6,313 nucleotides of DNA from Betaproteobacteria bacterium (GTDB lineage: Bacteria; Pseudomonadota; Gammaproteobacteria; Burkholderiales; SG8-39): positions 1 to 6,313 of the forward strand of contig VGIE01000144.1 in assembly GCA_016867955.1 (NCBI GenBank), read 5' to 3'. The translations under genes were made by a program, and so were the position numbers. The stretch's first letter is position 1, and every line of letters starts with the position of its first letter. A model generated the notes under the pieces. That model was not told where the DNA came from and ran no database searches. It saw only the letters and a program-made list of their open reading frames with translations. This document shows, piece by piece, positions 4,739-6,313 of the stretch.

Positions 4739-5821
4739 ATGACCACCAATACCATGACCAAGCAGCACAGCTTCAAGCGCCGCGCATTTGTGCTCGGCAC
4801 GGCACTGGGCCTCGCCTTCGGCGGCGCCCTGTCGGCAGGTAGCGCCGTGGCCCAGGCCCATTCACGCAACGTCTCCGCCGCCGAGTGGAACAAGATCGTC
4901 GAGGCCGCCAGGAAGGAAGGCAAGGTCGTTGTCTACGCGACCATGGCGCCGCCGGTGCACGACCGCATCGTAGCCGCCTTCAACGCCGCCAACCCCGGCA
5001 TCAAGATGGAACTGGTGCGCGTCGTCGGCGCGGCAATGACCACCAAGTTCGAGCAGGAGCGCCTGAACCCGGGCGCAGAGGGCGGGGACATGATGATCAC
5101 GGCGGATGTGCGCTGGGCCATGGATGCAGCGACCAAGGGCTGGCTCAGGACCCCTGTCGGGCCGGCAGCAGCAGCCTGGCCCGAATCCAACATCAAGCGC
5201 GGGCAGATCGCCATGCTGGGCATCAATCCCTGGATCATCAACTACAACACCAACCTGGTGAAGACGCCGATCAACAACTATGAGGACTTCCTGCGTCCGG
5301 AACTGGCGAACCTTAGGATCGGGTCTACCGCCCTGGTGGCGGAAGTCGTCACTTGGTGGTACATGTGGCTGGACAAGACCTACCCGGGCTACCTCGAGAA
5401 ACTCGCGAAGCAGAACGTGCGGATGTATGCCAGCTCAGTGGCGGCCTCAGCCTCCACCGCCTCTGGCGAAATTCACGCCAATGCATTCTCGGTGATTCCG
5501 ATTGACACCGCCCTGCATGCCCAGAAAGCCCCGATTCGCAGCGTCGTCCCCAACCCGGCTTCCGGATTCAGCTACGGCGGTGCCGTTGTCAGCTGGGCAA
5601 AGAATCCCAACGCGGGCCTTGTCGCGCTGAATTACCTCATGTCCGTACCCGGCCAGACCGCCATCGTCGGCAAGGAGGAAGGCGCCAGCCCTCTGCCGAA
5701 CGTGCCGGGCTCACTGGACACCAGGAAGCTGAAAATGGAATTGATCGATCCGGAGACCTTCTCCGGGGAGAGCATCAAGGCGTTCGAAGCGAGGTGGAAC
5801 GCGTTATTCAAGGCGCGCTGA
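4739..5821 (+). CDS. ABC-type periplasmic solute-binding protein (iron(III)/family-1-like), Tat-like signal
   Basis: This is a 360-residue exported binding protein that would deliver a solute to an ABC importer. The signal peptide has a long polar n-region, a twin-arginine motif KRRAFVL (13-19), a hydrophobic core and a cleavage region AVAQA (36-40); no lipobox Cys is seen, so it should be soluble in the periplasm. The mature domain opens with AEWNKIVEAARKEGKVVVYATMAP, the usual first strand of family-1 binding proteins, continues through EQERLNPGAEGGDMMITAD, and has the late AKNPNAGLVALNYLMSVPGQ (287-306) block typical of the iron(III)-type group. The adjacent Tyr pair of ferric-binding FbpA proteins is not evident; FSYGGAV occupies the likely region, so iron is not a safe prediction. 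The ATG at 4739 is chosen because GAGGGG lies five bases upstream; the frame continues to 4610 without a signal peptide. It is closely related to the next gene. Confidence 0.92.
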   Translation: MTTNTMTKQHSFKRRAFVLGTALGLAFGGALSAGSAVAQAHSRNVSAAEWNKIVEAARKEGKVVVYATMAPPVHDRIVAAFNAANPGIKMELVRVVGAAMTTKFEQERLNPGAEGGDMMITADVRWAMDAATKGWLRTPVGPAAAAWPESNIKRGQIAMLGINPWIINYNTNLVKTPINNYEDFLRPELANLRIGSTALVAEVVTWWYMWLDKTYPGYLEKLAKQNVRMYASSVAASASTASGEIHANAFSVIPIDTALHAQKAPIRSVVPNPASGFSYGGAVVSWAKNPNAGLVALNYLMSVPGQTAIVGKEEGASPLPNVPGSLDTRKLKMELIDPETFSGESIKAFEARWNALFKAR

Positions 5822-5843
5822 TTCACCCGTCGGTAACCAGGCT

Positions 5844-5874
5844 GCGGATGGCCTCGCCATCCGCGGTTTTTTTT
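5844..5874 (+). terminator. Strong rho-independent terminator
   Basis: GCGGATGGC (5844-5852) and GCCATCCGC (5856-5864) form a perfect 9-bp stem with a 3-base loop, followed after GG by eight consecutive T bases (5867-5874). It begins 22 bases past the stop codon of the first ABC binding protein and should end that transcript before the paralogous gene downstream. Confidence 0.92.
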
Positions 5875-5946
5875 CTGATATTGGCATTTCCTCGTCGCGC
5901 GCAGGTCCGCCTGATGCGACTTCACCGTAACTAGGAGCAGTAAGAA

Positions 5947-6313
5947 ATGAACAATAACTGTCACAACACCACGCCACAGACGCGTCGTCGCGTGCTGCTG
6001 GCCGCATCTGCGACACTGGCCATTGCAGGCGTGCTTGGCGGCATGAGCGCCCACGCCCAGGGCAACCCGCGGGCGATTGCACCGGCCGAATGGGAGAAGG
6101 TCCTCGCCGCCGCGCGCAAGGAAGGCAAGGTCGTCGTCTACACGACCACGGCACCGGCAGCCCATGCCCGCCTGAAGGCCGACTTCGATAAGGCCTATCC
6201 CGGCATCGTCCTGGAACCGGTGCGGCTGATTGGCGCCCAGATCAACGTCAAGCTCGAGCAGGAGCGCCAGATCGCCAATGTTGACGGCGGCGACACCATG
6301 ATCACTTCGGAGA
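5947..6313 (+). CDS. Second ABC-type solute-binding protein, paralogue of the upstream gene, 3' end missing
   Basis: Only the first 122 codons are inside the window; the frame stays open to the right edge. The signal peptide carries TRRRVLL (12-18), a good twin-arginine-type motif, then a hydrophobic core and an AHA/QG cleavage site after A37. The mature start, APAEWEKVLAAARKEGKVVV, and later LEQERQIANVDGGDTMIT align without gaps to the preceding gene: over the 82 residues after the signal peptides I count 43 identities by eye, about 52 percent. The two are therefore old tandem paralogues rather than a fresh duplication. AGGAG at 5933-5937, nine bases before the ATG, fixes the start. The strong terminator between the pair implies a separate promoter, which I could not identify with confidence in 5875-5946. 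Permease and ATPase genes may follow outside the window. The substrate is unknown. Confidence 0.9.
   Translation, partial: MNNNCHNTTPQTRRRVLLAASATLAIAGVLGGMSAHAQGNPRAIAPAEWEKVLAAARKEGKVVVYTTTAPAAHARLKADFDKAYPGIVLEPVRLIGAQINVKLEQERQIANVDGGDTMITSE

Noticed and set aside
5875..5946. Promoter for the second ABC binding protein starting from TTGGCA at 5881
   Set aside because: No acceptable -10 element lies 16-18 bases downstream, so the promoter is inferred from the terminator but not located.
5632..6165. A 177-codon minus-strand frame crossing the two ABC binding-protein genes
   Set aside because: It spans the strong plus-strand terminator and the start of a recognised gene, and has no domain signature.

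Overview
The window reads as high-GC Gram-negative (proteobacterial) DNA. The best guess is a betaproteobacterium of the Burkholderiales type. The guess rests on a Bug-type tripartite tricarboxylate transporter (TTT) receptor, a family greatly expanded in that group, beside small catabolic enzymes and exported solute-binding proteins. This is inferred from gene families only; no rRNA, tRNA or other marker gene is present, and no transposase, phage gene or CRISPR array is visible.

Layout. (1) Positions 1-1139, plus strand: most of an amidohydrolase-2 family metalloenzyme whose first codons lie to the left of the window. (2) 1140-1366: convergent intergenic DNA with several inverted repeats. 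(3) 1367-3215, minus strand: a probable co-directional set, in transcription order a cupin protein (3215-2766), an NTF2/SnoaL-like protein (2677-2105), a possible 39-codon small ORF (2112-1993) and a TetR-type repressor (1996-1367). (4) 3216-3495: divergent promoter region. (5) 3496-4494, plus strand: Bug-type periplasmic receptor. (6) 4495-4738: leader DNA with a candidate operator. (7) 4739-5821, plus strand: a periplasmic ABC-type solute-binding protein with a twin-arginine-like signal peptide. (8) 5844-5874: a strong intrinsic terminator. (9) 5947 to the right edge: the start of a second, clearly paralogous solute-binding protein.

How it may work together (inference). Three exported binding proteins from two transporter classes lie beside a TIM-barrel hydrolase/decarboxylase, a cupin, an NTF2-fold protein and a TetR repressor. 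This is the usual look of an uptake-and-degradation locus for a small organic acid or aromatic-type compound. No membrane transporter subunit is inside the window, so the partners must lie outside it. The substrate cannot be read from the sequence.

No radically new system is evident. The points most worth a second look are the tandem paralogous Tat-like binding proteins split by a terminator, the perfect 9-bp dyad just upstream of the tetR-type gene, the small ORF tightly interlocked between its neighbours, and the palindrome in front of the first ABC binding protein.
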